From positions 6,214 to 70,213 of the forward strand of contig JAEZHP010000183.1 of assembly GCA_023416515.1 (NCBI GenBank): 64,000 nt of DNA. The letters are read 5' to 3'. Below are positions 34,828 to 44,418 of this stretch, one piece after another. The notes under the pieces are model-generated. The model did not search any database. It saw nothing but the letters and a program-made list of their open reading frames with translations, and was not told where the DNA came from. Origin of the DNA: Pseudomonadota bacterium (lineage in GTDB: Bacteria; Pseudomonadota; Alphaproteobacteria; Sphingomonadales; Sphingomonadaceae). The first letter of the stretch is position 1, and the number at the start of each line of letters is the position of its first letter. The position numbers and the translations under genes are program-made.

Positions 34828-35772
34828 ATGGCCGACCCCAGGACCGCCGCGCGCCGAATAGCGCCCGCCACCATCGCCCTCGTTCTCGCCGGAATATTGG
34901 CGGTCGCGGCGATCGTCATTGCGGTGACCCGTTCGGGCGAGCCGCACCCCGAACCGGCCGCGGTCGCCGCAGCCGCGACGGACGGCCAGGCCGGCAATAT
35001 CGGTCAGATGATCGCCAGCCTTCGCCAGCGCATCGCCGGCGACCCCGACAATGCCGAGGCCTGGTTCCTGCTCGGAATGGCCTATCGCGACACCGAGCAG
35101 GTGCAGCAGGCCGCGCAGGCCTTCCGCCGGGCGATGGAGCTTCAGCCGAATAATGTGATGCACGTCGCCTATCTCGCGGAATCGCAGCTTCTGCTCGGCA
35201 GCGAGGACGGCCTCGCGGAAGCGCGCCGGCTGCTCGACCGCGCGGCAGCGATCGACCCTCGCGAACCGATGGTCCGCTTTTACCGAGCCACTCTCAAGGA
35301 CCGCGACGGCAATCCGAGCGGGGCGGTCGACGACCTCGTCGCGCTGCTCCGCGACGCTCCCGGCGGCGCCGGCTGGGAGCCGCAGGTCCGCGACGCCGCC
35401 CAGGCGATCGCCCACCAGCACAATATCGACATTGCCGGCCGGCTGCCGGAGCCGCGGCCCGCTCCCGCGTCGACCGCCACGGCGGCCATCCCCGGCCCCA
35501 CCCGCGAACAGATGGCGGCGGCGAGCAGCATCCCGCCGGGGCAGCAGAACGAGATGGTCAAGGGCATGGTCGACCGCCTCGCCGCCCGCTTGCAGAGCAA
35601 TCCGCGCGACGCCCAGGGCTGGATCCGCCTGATGCGCTCGCGAATGGTCCTCGGCGAGCGCGATGCCGCCGGCGCGGCGCTGCGCGGCGGGCTCGCAGCG
35701 TTCAACGGTGACGACGCCACCCAGGGACAGCTGCGCACTGCGGCGCGCGAGCTCGGAGTACCGGGCACCTGA
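34828..35772 (+). CDS. CcmI/CycH-like TPR protein
   Basis: A 314-residue protein with one N-terminal membrane helix (TIALVLAGILAVAAIVIAV) and periplasmic TPR units (AEAWFLLGMAYRDTEQVQQA; then VMHVAYLAESQLLLGSEDGL) like those of CcmI, which delivers apocytochromes for heme attachment. The C-terminal domain (about 240-310) is also CcmI-like. The gene is not in a ccm operon here; it stands divergent from the multiheme redox operon, which suggests that it helps mature those cytochromes. A general TPR protein cannot be excluded. Confidence 0.65.
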   Translation: MADPRTAARRIAPATIALVLAGILAVAAIVIAVTRSGEPHPEPAAVAAAATDGQAGNIGQMIASLRQRIAGDPDNAEAWFLLGMAYRDTEQVQQAAQAFRRAMELQPNNVMHVAYLAESQLLLGSEDGLAEARRLLDRAAAIDPREPMVRFYRATLKDRDGNPSGAVDDLVALLRDAPGGAGWEPQVRDAAQAIAHQHNIDIAGRLPEPRPAPASTATAAIPGPTREQMAAASSIPPGQQNEMVKGMVDRLAARLQSNPRDAQGWIRLMRSRMVLGERDAAGAALRGGLAAFNGDDATQGQLRTAARELGVPGT

Positions 35773-35834
35773 TGCCGTACGCGGCTTGACAGCCGCCCCC
35801 GTCGGCCCATATGCGGCACCCCTGCTCTTCGAGC

Positions 35835-35910
35835 GGCCCCTTCGTCTAGCGGTCTAGGACGTCGCCCTCTCACGGCGAAAACACGGGTTCGAGTCCCGTA
35901 GGGGTCACCA
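35835..35910 (+). tRNA. tRNA-Glu (anticodon CTC)
   Basis: A 76-base cloverleaf: acceptor GGCCCCT pairs with AGGGGTC, the CCA end is encoded, the anticodon stem TCGCC/GGCGA encloses loop CTCTCAC (anticodon CTC), and the T arm contains GGTTCGAGTCC. It reads GAG codons. The rest of the 35773-36090 spacer holds no further gene I can support. Confidence 0.96.
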
Positions 35911-36090
35911 AAGCGCCTGAGCCGTGGCATCTCAGCGGCCACTTTTGCCGGGCTCCGAGCCCAAGCTGCACCGAATTTTCCGCGCAAATCCAGCGTCCAG
36001 CCACGCGCGCGAATCCGTGCACTAAAGGGATTGAGAAGCGATCCGGCTCCAAGCGGATCGTTGGATCGTTGCGGTCTGGGAGGATCGTGA

Positions 36091-37422
36091 ATGGCGATCA
36101 GCGCTTCTGCCGGCGAGGCCGCCACTGCGGTCGGCGACTTTTTCGGGCTCCCGCCGCTTGCGACGGCGGATGTCGGGCTTCTCGCGCTTGCCGCGGCCAT
36201 CGTCGCGGTCATTGCCATGATCGGCCGGTTCCTCGCTCTATGGATCCGCCGCTGGCTTGAGCGCAGCATCGCGCCGAAGCTCGAGGCGAGCGACCACCGG
36301 CGCGTGCTTCCGAGCGGCCACGTTGCAGCGGCCGTCGCTGCGATCGGCTCTGTCGCCATGCTGACGGTCGCTTCGGCGGCGCATGGCTGGCCTCCTTATT
36401 CCATGCTTCTGTTCGACCTCGCGATACCGGTCGCCTCGGCGCTCGCGGCGTGGCGCGTCGCCCTCGCGCTCAACCTGTCGCGCAGCGCCGCGCTGGCGAT
36501 CGCAGTCGTTTGCGGCGCGGTCGTGCTCACCCAGCGCTACGAGCAGCTCGAATTCGTCGAAAAGTCGCTTGATGGCCTTGCGGTCGCGTTCGGCGAAACG
36601 AGGATTTCGCTTCTCGACATCCTCGGCGTCGCATTTGCGGCAGTCGTCCTCTACGCCGTCGTCCGGGTCGTGAACCACGGCGCCAAGGCATTCATCCGCC
36701 GGCGCACCAACCTGGACATCACTCAGAGCCTCCTTGCCGAGAAACTGGCTGCGATCGCCATCGCGGTGATGGCGATCTTCGTCGCCATCGACTTGCTGGG
36801 CATCGACACGACCGCCCTGTCGGTCTTCTCGGGAACCGTCGGACTGGGCCTCGGCTTTGGCCTGCAGAAGATCTTCAGCAACCTCGTCTCGGGGATCATT
36901 CTGCTTATGGACCGGTCGATCAAGCCTGGCGACGTGATCGTGGTCGGGGACGCGGTCGGTGAGGTCAACAAGATCGGCACCCGAGCGGTCTCGGTGATCA
37001 CCCGCGACGGCAAGGAGCACCTCATTCCCAACGAGGTGCTGATGACGGAGCGGGTCGAGAACTGGAATTTCTCGTCGCGCAACGTTCGCATCCGAATGTC
37101 GATCAGGGTGGCTTATGAAAGCGACTTCGACCTGGTCGAAAACCTGCTCCAGGAAGCGACCCGGGAAAGCCCGCGCGTGCTCAATTCGCCGCCGGCGGCC
37201 GTACGGATCACCGACATCAGCGATTCGGGAATCAAGATCGAGCTTCGCTTCTGGATCAGCGATCCGGAGGACGGTCTCGGCAACATCCAGAGCGAGATTT
37301 ACAAGCGCATCCTGCTCAAGTTCCGGGAGCACGAAATCATCTTGCCGAACGAAGGCCGGGACGTGGAGATCACCAAGGTCCCGCCGATCTCGATCACGGT
37401 GGAGGGCGTCGAACCAGGCTAG
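36091..37422 (+). CDS. Mechanosensitive ion channel, MscS family (large)
   Basis: An inner-membrane channel of 443 residues that should release solutes on hypo-osmotic shock. Several N-terminal helices precede the MscS pore helix and beta domain (GTVGLGLGFGLQKIFSNLVS, then MDRSIKPGDVIVVGD and HLIPNEVLMTERVENW). GGGAGGATCG lies upstream of the ATG. The last four bases overlap the end of the convergent smaller MscS gene. Confidence 0.92.
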   Translation: MAISASAGEAATAVGDFFGLPPLATADVGLLALAAAIVAVIAMIGRFLALWIRRWLERSIAPKLEASDHRRVLPSGHVAAAVAAIGSVAMLTVASAAHGWPPYSMLLFDLAIPVASALAAWRVALALNLSRSAALAIAVVCGAVVLTQRYEQLEFVEKSLDGLAVAFGETRISLLDILGVAFAAVVLYAVVRVVNHGAKAFIRRRTNLDITQSLLAEKLAAIAIAVMAIFVAIDLLGIDTTALSVFSGTVGLGLGFGLQKIFSNLVSGIILLMDRSIKPGDVIVVGDAVGEVNKIGTRAVSVITRDGKEHLIPNEVLMTERVENWNFSSRNVRIRMSIRVAYESDFDLVENLLQEATRESPRVLNSPPAAVRITDISDSGIKIELRFWISDPEDGLGNIQSEIYKRILLKFREHEIILPNEGRDVEITKVPPISITVEGVEPG

Positions 37423-38375
37423 GCATTGCCTCGATCCGGAAGGCCATCGAGCTTGTCGGGAGCGTCGCCGGCGCCCTGATCCGCATGGATGAAATTGACC
37501 TGGGTGGGGAACGGCAAGGAGATGCCGTTTGCTCGGCAGGCATCGTGGATGGCGAGAAGGACCATCCCCTTCGTCCTGATCTGCTCGGGCTGGGTCGGTC
37601 CGGCGGCGTAGATGATGTACAGGTCGATCGAATAATCGTTGAGCGCGTCGATCGCGATCGCCGGCGGTGGCTCCACGCGCACTCCCTCAGCGGTTTTGAC
37701 CGCCTCGAGAACGACTGCCATCGCCTTGCGCGGATCGCCGCCATAAGCGACTGAAAGCGTGTAGTTCGCCATACGATAGTCGCAGGCCGTGTTGACGGTG
37801 ATCGCATCGCTGAAGATCGCGACGTTCGGGATGATCACCAGCCTTTGGTCGATCGTCCTGATATGGGTGGCGCGAGTCTCGACCTCCTCGACCACGCCTT
37901 CATATTCGCCGTCGCCAACGATGATCTCATCGCCAGTCTTGTAGGGCTCGCGGATGAGAAGGATGACGCCCGCGGCGAGATTCTGAAGGATGTCCTTGAA
38001 CGCGAAGCCGAGCGCGATCGAGCCGATGCCGAGCAGCGAGAGGATGTTCGTCGCGTCGATGCGCGGAAACAGCAGGGTCAGCGCGAAAAGGCTGCCGATG
38101 AGCACGACGATCCCGACAAGGGTCGTCCCGAGCAGCCGGCCCAGGTCATGCTTGCCGCGCCGGTCGAGCTGCCGTTCGAGCCGCTTGCTAAGCAGCCAGC
38201 CGAAGAGCCACGCGGCAGCCACCGCAACCAGGAAGCCGAGGATGTTCGGGATGTGCAGCAGCAGGTCGTTGAGCGTTGTCCAGAACCCCGTCTCGACACG
38301 CTCGCCGGTCGTGCGGATGATCTCCCCGGCCTTCGAGGCGCCCGCCTGGGAGTTGACCACCGCGTTCATGCTCAT
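37419..38375 (-). CDS. Mechanosensitive ion channel, MscS family (small)
   Basis: A 318-residue MscS-type channel close in size to E. coli MscS. It has three N-terminal helices, the pore segment LLGIGSIALGFAFKDILQNL and the beta domain (REPYKTGDEIIVGDGEYEGV). Next to a larger MscS gene on the opposite strand; the two stops overlap by four bases. The two proteins probably differ in tension threshold, but that cannot be read from the sequence. Confidence 0.93.
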   Translation of the reverse strand: MSMNAVVNSQAGASKAGEIIRTTGERVETGFWTTLNDLLLHIPNILGFLVAVAAAWLFGWLLSKRLERQLDRRGKHDLGRLLGTTLVGIVVLIGSLFALTLLFPRIDATNILSLLGIGSIALGFAFKDILQNLAAGVILLIREPYKTGDEIIVGDGEYEGVVEEVETRATHIRTIDQRLVIIPNVAIFSDAITVNTACDYRMANYTLSVAYGGDPRKAMAVVLEAVKTAEGVRVEPPPAIAIDALNDYSIDLYIIYAAGPTQPEQIRTKGMVLLAIHDACRANGISLPFPTQVNFIHADQGAGDAPDKLDGLPDRGNA

Positions 38376-38424
38376 GACCGGCTACTTGCCTCGCAGCGCA
38401 TCAGGACGGGCAGCGAAGCCGTGG

Positions 38425-40098
38425 CTACGATGCGGGTTGCGGCCCGTCTCCAGCGATGCCGTTGAACTGGAAGAACTCTTCGGGTGACATGCCTTCGAGC
38501 TGCTTGACCTCGCCCGCCTCGATATAGCCGACGGCAGCGGCATAAGCCTCCCACTCAGCCTTCATCTCGGCGAACTTCCTGGGCTGCTGCGCAGCGAGGT
38601 TGCTCATTTCCCGAGGGTCGTCGCGCAGGTTGAAGAGGTGCCACTCATTCTCGCCGTAGGGCGGCGCCATGAAGATCAGCTTCCAGTCGCCCTTGATGAC
38701 GGCCCGGCACTCGATCATCTCGAATCCGACCGCGTCGAACCTGCCCCTGACGGGGGCACTGCTCTCCCCCGTCAGATAAGGCTTCCACGACCGGCCATAG
38801 AGCGGCGCCAGTTCCTGGCCCGAGCGCTCGTCAGGACGGCGGGCATCGATGAAATCCAGCAATGTCGGAAGCACGTCGGTGGCATGAAGAAGCTGCGACG
38901 TGTCGATACCACGCTTCGCGACGCCCGGCCCGGCGACGATCAGCGGGACCTGAGTGCCACCCTCGTAGGTCGTCGTCTTGAAATAAGAGAGGGGCGTGTT
39001 CGCGACCTCCGCCCAAGCGCCACCGATGGAGACGAACGAACCCTTGCGGCCCATATTTGCGAGGCTGTTGTCATAGTCGCGCTCGATCAGCTCAGGCGTG
39101 TTGGGAGCGTAGAAATACGGCTCCTTCGGATTGGCGCCGTTGTCTGAGATGAAGATGATGAGGGTGTCATCATATTTTCCCTGCTCCCGCAGCAGGTCGA
39201 GGACCCGGCCGATATTGTGATCGAAATTCTCGATCATCGCCGCGTAGATCTCCATCTTGCGCGACTGCTCGGCCCGCTCTTGCTCGTCGAGCTGGTCCCA
39301 GGTCGGAAAGAGACCGCTGCCCGGATTGCTCGCGAGAGCTTCCGGAATCAGGCCCATCTCCTTCATCCGAGCGAGGCGGCCCTCGCGGATCGAGTCATAG
39401 CCGCCGTCATAGGCGCCCTTGTAGCGGTCGAGCCATTCGTCGGGCACTTGCAGCGGATCGTGCGGCGCCGTGAAAGCGAGATAGCCGAAGAATGGCGCGT
39501 CATCCCCCTGCTCCGACAGATAGGAGATCATCTTGTCCGCATAGGCGTCGGAGGAGAAGAAATCGTCGGGCAGGTCGTTGGTCACGTCCCTCCCGTCCTC
39601 GTCATAGCGGGTGTGCGGAATCTCGCTGGCGCTGAGCGCGCGATGATCGTTGAAGTGGCTGGCGCCGCCGCCGAGGAACGAGAAGACCCGGTCGAAACCG
39701 CGGTCCTCCGGCCGGTAGCCGTCGATGGCCCCGAGGTGCCACTTGCCCGCCATGTAGGTGCGGTACCCCTCCCCCTTCAAAACCTCGGCGATCGTCATCA
39801 CGCGGTGGTTGAGCGGGCCTTCATAGCCGGGCTGCAGATACTGGTTGGTCGCGTGCATCGGCGGCATGGTGCCGAGGCCGGCCTGATGGTTGTCGCATCC
39901 GGACAGAAGCATCGACCGGGTTGGGGCGCAGAGCGACGACACATGGAAGTTGCGGAACCTGACCCCTTGCTCGGCGAGTGCCTGGACGACGGGGGTACGG
40001 ATCTCGCCGCCGAACGGCTGGCAATCCGAATAGCCCATGTCGTCGACGACGATCAGGAGGATGTTGGGCCGCTTACGATCCTGCCGGGTAGGAGCCAT
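38425..40098 (-). CDS. Arylsulfatase-family hydrolase
   Basis: A type I sulfatase of 557 residues. The formylglycine site is SSLCAPTRSMLLSG (C57 within CXPXR), so it needs a formylglycine-generating enzyme. Metal ligands are seen in VVDDMG near the N-terminus and SDNGA in the middle; AGKWHLG is also conserved. No signal peptide is obvious from the ATG at 40098 (GGGAGAGCG upstream), and a longer N-terminal extension is possible but unconvincing. The substrate is unknown. The neighbouring gene encodes a SulP anion transporter. Confidence 0.93.
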   Translation of the reverse strand: MAPTRQDRKRPNILLIVVDDMGYSDCQPFGGEIRTPVVQALAEQGVRFRNFHVSSLCAPTRSMLLSGCDNHQAGLGTMPPMHATNQYLQPGYEGPLNHRVMTIAEVLKGEGYRTYMAGKWHLGAIDGYRPEDRGFDRVFSFLGGGASHFNDHRALSASEIPHTRYDEDGRDVTNDLPDDFFSSDAYADKMISYLSEQGDDAPFFGYLAFTAPHDPLQVPDEWLDRYKGAYDGGYDSIREGRLARMKEMGLIPEALASNPGSGLFPTWDQLDEQERAEQSRKMEIYAAMIENFDHNIGRVLDLLREQGKYDDTLIIFISDNGANPKEPYFYAPNTPELIERDYDNSLANMGRKGSFVSIGGAWAEVANTPLSYFKTTTYEGGTQVPLIVAGPGVAKRGIDTSQLLHATDVLPTLLDFIDARRPDERSGQELAPLYGRSWKPYLTGESSAPVRGRFDAVGFEMIECRAVIKGDWKLIFMAPPYGENEWHLFNLRDDPREMSNLAAQQPRKFAEMKAEWEAYAAAVGYIEAGEVKQLEGMSPEEFFQFNGIAGDGPQPAS

Positions 40099-40187
40099 TT
40101 TCGCTCTCCCAATCGCCCGCCGATAGACGACCGCTGCGGAGCGAACGACCGCCGGTGAGCGGGGTTCCACCGGATCACCGAACGCCG

Positions 40188-41903
40188 CTACGCGGTCCCG
40201 GATGGTTCCCCGCTTACTTCATTCTCACCAGCCGCCGCGGTTTCCGAGCCCGCGTAGCGCCACGCCTTGGCGTCCTCGACTGCCCGGCGGGTGGACTCAC
40301 CGAGCCGCTCGGTCGCCATGAAAAGCGCGGGATCGTTTCCGTCCCTGAGCTTGCTCGCAGTGGTCAGCGGGGCGAGCAGCCTGGAATCGATCCCGGCGAG
40401 ATAGAGCCGCCCGCCGGCCGCGGCGAGAGCGTCCGCATAATCGTCGAGCACGTCCACGAGGGTCGCGCCGACCTGGCTGTGGCCGCGAAGCCGGACGATG
40501 ACGACGGGCCGAACGGCGCCGGCGGGGTGGGGCAGCCGCTCGGCAAGGGTCCGGGCTCCGGCGAAGAAAAGGCTTCCATAGACGTTGATGACGATGATCT
40601 CGCGGGTTTCATCCAGAAGCGCGGGGACGTCGCTTTCGACGAGATGACCCTCTTCGTCCGGATGAAGCCATTTGATCGTCACGTCGTTGGCGGCGCGGAC
40701 GAGACTCATGAGGGCCGACAGCAGCACTCCGATCAGGATCGCCATCGTGATCGAGAGGAACAGGCTGGCAAGGAAGGTGACGATCGCCGCCATCCGGGCC
40801 GGCCAGCCGACCGCCCAGATCGACTGAGCCTCGGCAAGATCGATGGCTCCGATTCCGGCGATGATCATAAGGGCCGCGAGCACGGCCATGGGCACGTAGC
40901 CGACCGGAACGGCGAGAAACATGAGGATGGCCACCATCCACAAGCCCCCGAATATGCCCGACCAACGCGATTGGGCTCCGGCGGAGACGTTGAGAGCCGA
41001 CTGCCCGACCGAGCCGCCAGCGGGAATTCCCGAGAACAGTCCGGCTGCGATGTTGCCCGCGCCCTGGGCGAGCATGTCTCGATCGACGCTGATCCGCTTG
41101 CCGTCGAGGTTGACCATGCTCTGGCTGACCCCCGCACCCTGGATGGCGATGATCGCCGCGAGCGCGAAGGCCGCGAAGATCAGGTCGACGCTGATCAGGC
41201 CAATCGACGGCAGCCGTGGCAGCGGCAGTCCACCGCCCACGCCGCCGACGTCGGCGACGAGACGAACGCTCGTCCAGCCAAGCAGAAGAACGAGAAGTGT
41301 GGGCACGATCATCGCCACGATCGACGACCAGCTTCGAAACCGAGTGTGATCGAGGGTGGCAGCAAGGATCAGCGCCAGCGCGCCGATGACGAGCGTCGGC
41401 CAGTGAACCGCTCCCAAGTTCGTCAGAAGGCTCCAGAACTGGAACGGCTCGCTCCCCGCCGGCGGATTATAGCCAACCAGCGGCGCCGACTGATCGAGAA
41501 TCAGAACGACCGCGACGCCCATCAGGAAGCCGGTCATCACGGCCTGCGAGACGTATTTCATCAGCCGCCCGACCCGAAGCAGCCCAAACAAGGCGAGGAA
41601 CGCTCCGGTAGCGATCGTGACGAGCATCAGCGCCTCGATCCGCTGGGTCTCGGGATAGGCGCGGATCGCCTCTCCTGCCGCAAGGGCGGAGGCGCTGGTC
41701 GTGGCGATCTGCATCCGTTGCGCGGAAATCAGGAGGCTTCCCGCGATCGGCGCCACTGCGCTGGTGTAAAGCCCGGCGATCGGGTTGACCCCGGCGAGAG
41801 CGGCGGACGCAAGCCCGTCCGGGACGCTGACCACGCCGTTGACGAGGCCGGCTCCGAAATCCTTCGTCCAGCGGGAGCGTGGCTGAGCCGCGGGCGGTTT
41901 CAA
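40188..41903 (-). CDS. SulP-family anion transporter with STAS domain
   Basis: A 571-residue SulP transporter of sulfate, bicarbonate or a related anion. It has about ten to twelve helices starting with the family segment GLVNGVVSVPDGLASAALAG and a C-terminal STAS domain (about 440-530, VVIVRLRGHSQVGATLVDVL). The start is taken as TTG at 41903, overlapping the previous stop by four bases (TTGA); the longer upstream frame is shadow of the BASS gene. The adjacent sulfatase makes sulfate transport attractive but unproven. Confidence 0.88.
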   Translation of the reverse strand: MKPPAAQPRSRWTKDFGAGLVNGVVSVPDGLASAALAGVNPIAGLYTSAVAPIAGSLLISAQRMQIATTSASALAAGEAIRAYPETQRIEALMLVTIATGAFLALFGLLRVGRLMKYVSQAVMTGFLMGVAVVLILDQSAPLVGYNPPAGSEPFQFWSLLTNLGAVHWPTLVIGALALILAATLDHTRFRSWSSIVAMIVPTLLVLLLGWTSVRLVADVGGVGGGLPLPRLPSIGLISVDLIFAAFALAAIIAIQGAGVSQSMVNLDGKRISVDRDMLAQGAGNIAAGLFSGIPAGGSVGQSALNVSAGAQSRWSGIFGGLWMVAILMFLAVPVGYVPMAVLAALMIIAGIGAIDLAEAQSIWAVGWPARMAAIVTFLASLFLSITMAILIGVLLSALMSLVRAANDVTIKWLHPDEEGHLVESDVPALLDETREIIVINVYGSLFFAGARTLAERLPHPAGAVRPVVIVRLRGHSQVGATLVDVLDDYADALAAAGGRLYLAGIDSRLLAPLTTASKLRDGNDPALFMATERLGESTRRAVEDAKAWRYAGSETAAAGENEVSGEPSGTA

Positions 41904-42754
41904 ATCACCGCGACCCTGGCATTGTCGCCCTTCAGCAGCTTGGCGATGCCGATCAGCACGACAATTCCGATCGTGTTGACGAGCGTGATGAGGACGAAGA
42001 CGGTCGGATCGGTGAAGCTGCTGACCGCGATCAACATTGCCGCGGCGGTGTTGCGCTGGGCGGTCGCGAGGCCCCCGATATCTTCGAGGGGATCGTTGCC
42101 CCATCCGGCGAGATAGCCCAGGCCGAACGCCGCAAGGACGAACAGCAGGCCGATGATCAGTGCGCCCGACATGATGATCGTCGGCATGTCCGGCAGATAG
42201 CCGATGATCGTCGCGACAAGCACGACGTAGAGGGCCATATTTCCGATCCGTGCTACCCAGGGCTGGAGGCGTCGGCTGAGATCGGGAAGGACGTAGGTCA
42301 GCAGAGCGCCGGCTGCCATCGGCAGCAGCAATTGCTGTGCAAGCGTCCAGGCCATCGCCCCGCCGTCCACGGACAGTTCCGGCATGACGACCGGCAAAGC
42401 GAGCGGGACCACGGCGATCGTCGCGATCACGAGCAGCATCATTGTCGCGGCGCCGAGCGCCAAATCGTGCTCCGAGGTCGCGGTCAGCTTGATAAGGAAG
42501 GGAGCGCCGGCGCAAAGGGAGAACACCGCGAGGCCCGCCTTATAGTCGACCGGCAGGGGCCGTATCCGGAGCAGCAGCCACATTGCCGCCGGAGCGGCCA
42601 GGAAGTTCGCCACCAACATCTTCAGGTAGAACGGCCAATCGCGCCAGTATCGCACGATCCGCTTCGGATCTTGGGTCAGCCCGACATTCGCCATCGTCGC
42701 GAAGATGAACAGCGGAAGCACCAGCTGGCCGAGACGGATCATGAAGTCGAACAT
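41900..42754 (-). CDS. Bile acid:sodium symporter (BASS) family transporter
   Basis: A 284-residue membrane protein with about nine helices and BASS/ACR3-type features (LFIFATMANVGLTQ, then the crossing region GGLATAQRNTAAAMLIAVSS). Members carry organic anions with sodium or export arsenite; the substrate is unknown here. It is probably coupled to the SulP gene downstream through the TTGA overlap at 41900-41903. Confidence 0.85.
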   Translation of the reverse strand: MFDFMIRLGQLVLPLFIFATMANVGLTQDPKRIVRYWRDWPFYLKMLVANFLAAPAAMWLLLRIRPLPVDYKAGLAVFSLCAGAPFLIKLTATSEHDLALGAATMMLLVIATIAVVPLALPVVMPELSVDGGAMAWTLAQQLLLPMAAGALLTYVLPDLSRRLQPWVARIGNMALYVVLVATIIGYLPDMPTIIMSGALIIGLLFVLAAFGLGYLAGWGNDPLEDIGGLATAQRNTAAAMLIAVSSFTDPTVFVLITLVNTIGIVVLIGIAKLLKGDNARVAVI

Positions 42755-42798
42755 GGATTCCGCCTGCTCCTATGCTGGGGCGTGACACCACCGCGGTC

Positions 42799-43290
42799 CT
42801 ATTCTCGGTCACGATCCTCTTCGTCGTCCACACGGATCGTATATTCATCGGTGAACGGTCGGCTGACGACGAGCACCAGCACCACCGACAGGGTCAGCAG
42901 GCCGGCGAGCCACAGAAAACCGAAGCCGCAGACGAGGCCGATCGCGCCCGACGCCCAGATCGACGCGGCCGAGCCCGCCCCGAACACCGTATGTTGCTCC
43001 CTGAACAAAGCGCCCGCGCCGATGAAGCCGATGCCGGTCATGACCCCGCTCACGACCTTGGCCGGATCGATCGACAGCTGCGGGTCGTCGGCGCGGAAGG
43101 CATATTCGGAGATACCCAACGTCAGCGCGCAGGAAGCGATCGCGATGATGACGAACGGCCTGAAATCGACGGGCTTCTTGCGGAGAAAGCGCTCAAGGCC
43201 GAGCATGAAGGAGAGAAGCAACGCCCCGCCGATACGCGCCAGTGCGTCAAGCCAGCCGATATGCACCGGTCCGAACGTGCCGATCTCCAT
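42799..43290 (-). CDS. MgtC/SapB-family membrane protein
   Basis: A small membrane protein (163 residues from the ATG at 43290) with four to five helices and the MgtC core LSFMLGLERFLRKKP, VMTGIGFIGAGALFREQHTV. MgtC proteins are tied to magnesium limitation and control of the F-type ATPase. A TTG start at 43386 would add 32 residues of polar sequence; the ATG keeps the usual plan with the first helix near the N-terminus. Confidence 0.82.
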   Translation of the reverse strand: MEIGTFGPVHIGWLDALARIGGALLLSFMLGLERFLRKKPVDFRPFVIIAIASCALTLGISEYAFRADDPQLSIDPAKVVSGVMTGIGFIGAGALFREQHTVFGAGSAASIWASGAIGLVCGFGFLWLAGLLTLSVVLVLVVSRPFTDEYTIRVDDEEDRDRE

Positions 43291-43395
43291 CTGCGGCAAA
43301 CGCCCCCAGGCACGCCGGGGTTGCCGATCGGCGGACAACGAAACGCTGCGTGCCTCGGCGCCGTAGGGATAACCATCGTTCTTCAAATCGCCGGA

Positions 43396-44418
43396 TCAGG
43401 CACCTGCCCGCTGAGCGAAATGCCAGGACGCTTGGGCGAGCATCGGCACTCGGGCGGCCATTTCGGCTGCCTTGGCGCTCGACGCGTTGCCTTCCAGCCA
43501 GCGCTTCTTGATGCCCTGAACGATGCCGAGCAGGCGGAAGAGATTGTAAGAGAAATACCAGTCGAGCTGAGGTACGCCGTCGCGGCCGGTTTCCGCACAG
43601 TAAAGCCTCACAGCCTCGTCGAGCGAGGGGATGCAGGCTTCGGCGAAGTCGGCGCCCTTGAGCCCTGCGCTGCCCGCTTCGGCCGGCATCTCCCACTGCA
43701 TCGCGAGATAGGTAAAGTCCGCAAGAGGGTCGCCGAGCGTCGACAGCTCCCAGTCGAGCACTGCGCGAATTCGCGCCGACGATGGCGCGTAGATAAGGTT
43801 GTCGATCCGGTAGTCACCATGGATGATCGAGGTGCGGGTTTGTTCGGGCACGGTTCGGGTGAGAAAATCGATCAGCCGCTCGGCCTCTTCGATACGCTCG
43901 GTCTCGGCGGCGCGATATTGCTTGGTCCAGCGCCTCACCTGCCGTTCGAAATAATTGCCTGAGGCGCCATAGTCGGAGAGCCCGATCGAGTCCGGCTCGA
44001 TCATGTGGAGCCGCGCCAGCGTTCGGATCATCTCCTCATAGATCGGCCGCCGCTCAGCCGGACCGAGCTCCGGCAAACGGCCGTTCCAGAAGGTGCGGCC
44101 CTCAACCATGTCCATCACGTAGAAATGCGCGCCGATGACGTCTGGATCCTCGCACAGGGCGTAGGGGCGCGGCACGGGGAAGCCGGTCGGGTGGAGAGCG
44201 GCGATCAGGCGATATTCCCGTTCGACGGCGTGCGCCGAAGGCAGGATCGGGCCGAACGGCTTGCGGCGAAGCACATAGGCGCCGCTTGGCCCGTCGATGC
44301 GGTAGGTCGGGTTGGACTGGCCGCCTGCGAATTTCTCGACCGTGAACGGCCCCAAAAAGCCTGGCACCTCGGCATTCAGCCATGCCTCCAGCGGTTCGAG
44401 CGCGAAGTCGGCCGTCAA
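43396..44418 (-). CDS. Phosphotransferase family protein (APH fold, ACAD10-like)
   Basis: A 340-residue kinase-fold protein of the aminoglycoside-phosphotransferase superfamily. The Brenner motif is IIHGDYRIDNL, followed by the metal loop VLDWELSTLGDP; FAGGQSNPTYRI is the nucleotide-binding loop. This subtype resembles the APH domain of ACAD10-type proteins and acts on unknown small hydroxylated substrates rather than antibiotics. The TTG at 44418 is chosen because it overlaps the gspK stop by four bases (TTGA); the frame runs open above it without any better start. Confidence 0.83.
   Translation of the reverse strand: MTADFALEPLEAWLNAEVPGFLGPFTVEKFAGGQSNPTYRIDGPSGAYVLRRKPFGPILPSAHAVEREYRLIAALHPTGFPVPRPYALCEDPDVIGAHFYVMDMVEGRTFWNGRLPELGPAERRPIYEEMIRTLARLHMIEPDSIGLSDYGASGNYFERQVRRWTKQYRAAETERIEEAERLIDFLTRTVPEQTRTSIIHGDYRIDNLIYAPSSARIRAVLDWELSTLGDPLADFTYLAMQWEMPAEAGSAGLKGADFAEACIPSLDEAVRLYCAETGRDGVPQLDWYFSYNLFRLLGIVQGIKKRWLEGNASSAKAAEMAARVPMLAQASWHFAQRAGA

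Noticed and set aside
40155..42116. Plus-strand open frame of 653 codons opposite the SulP gene
   Set aside because: Highly charged antisense translation; the minus frame encodes a clear transporter.
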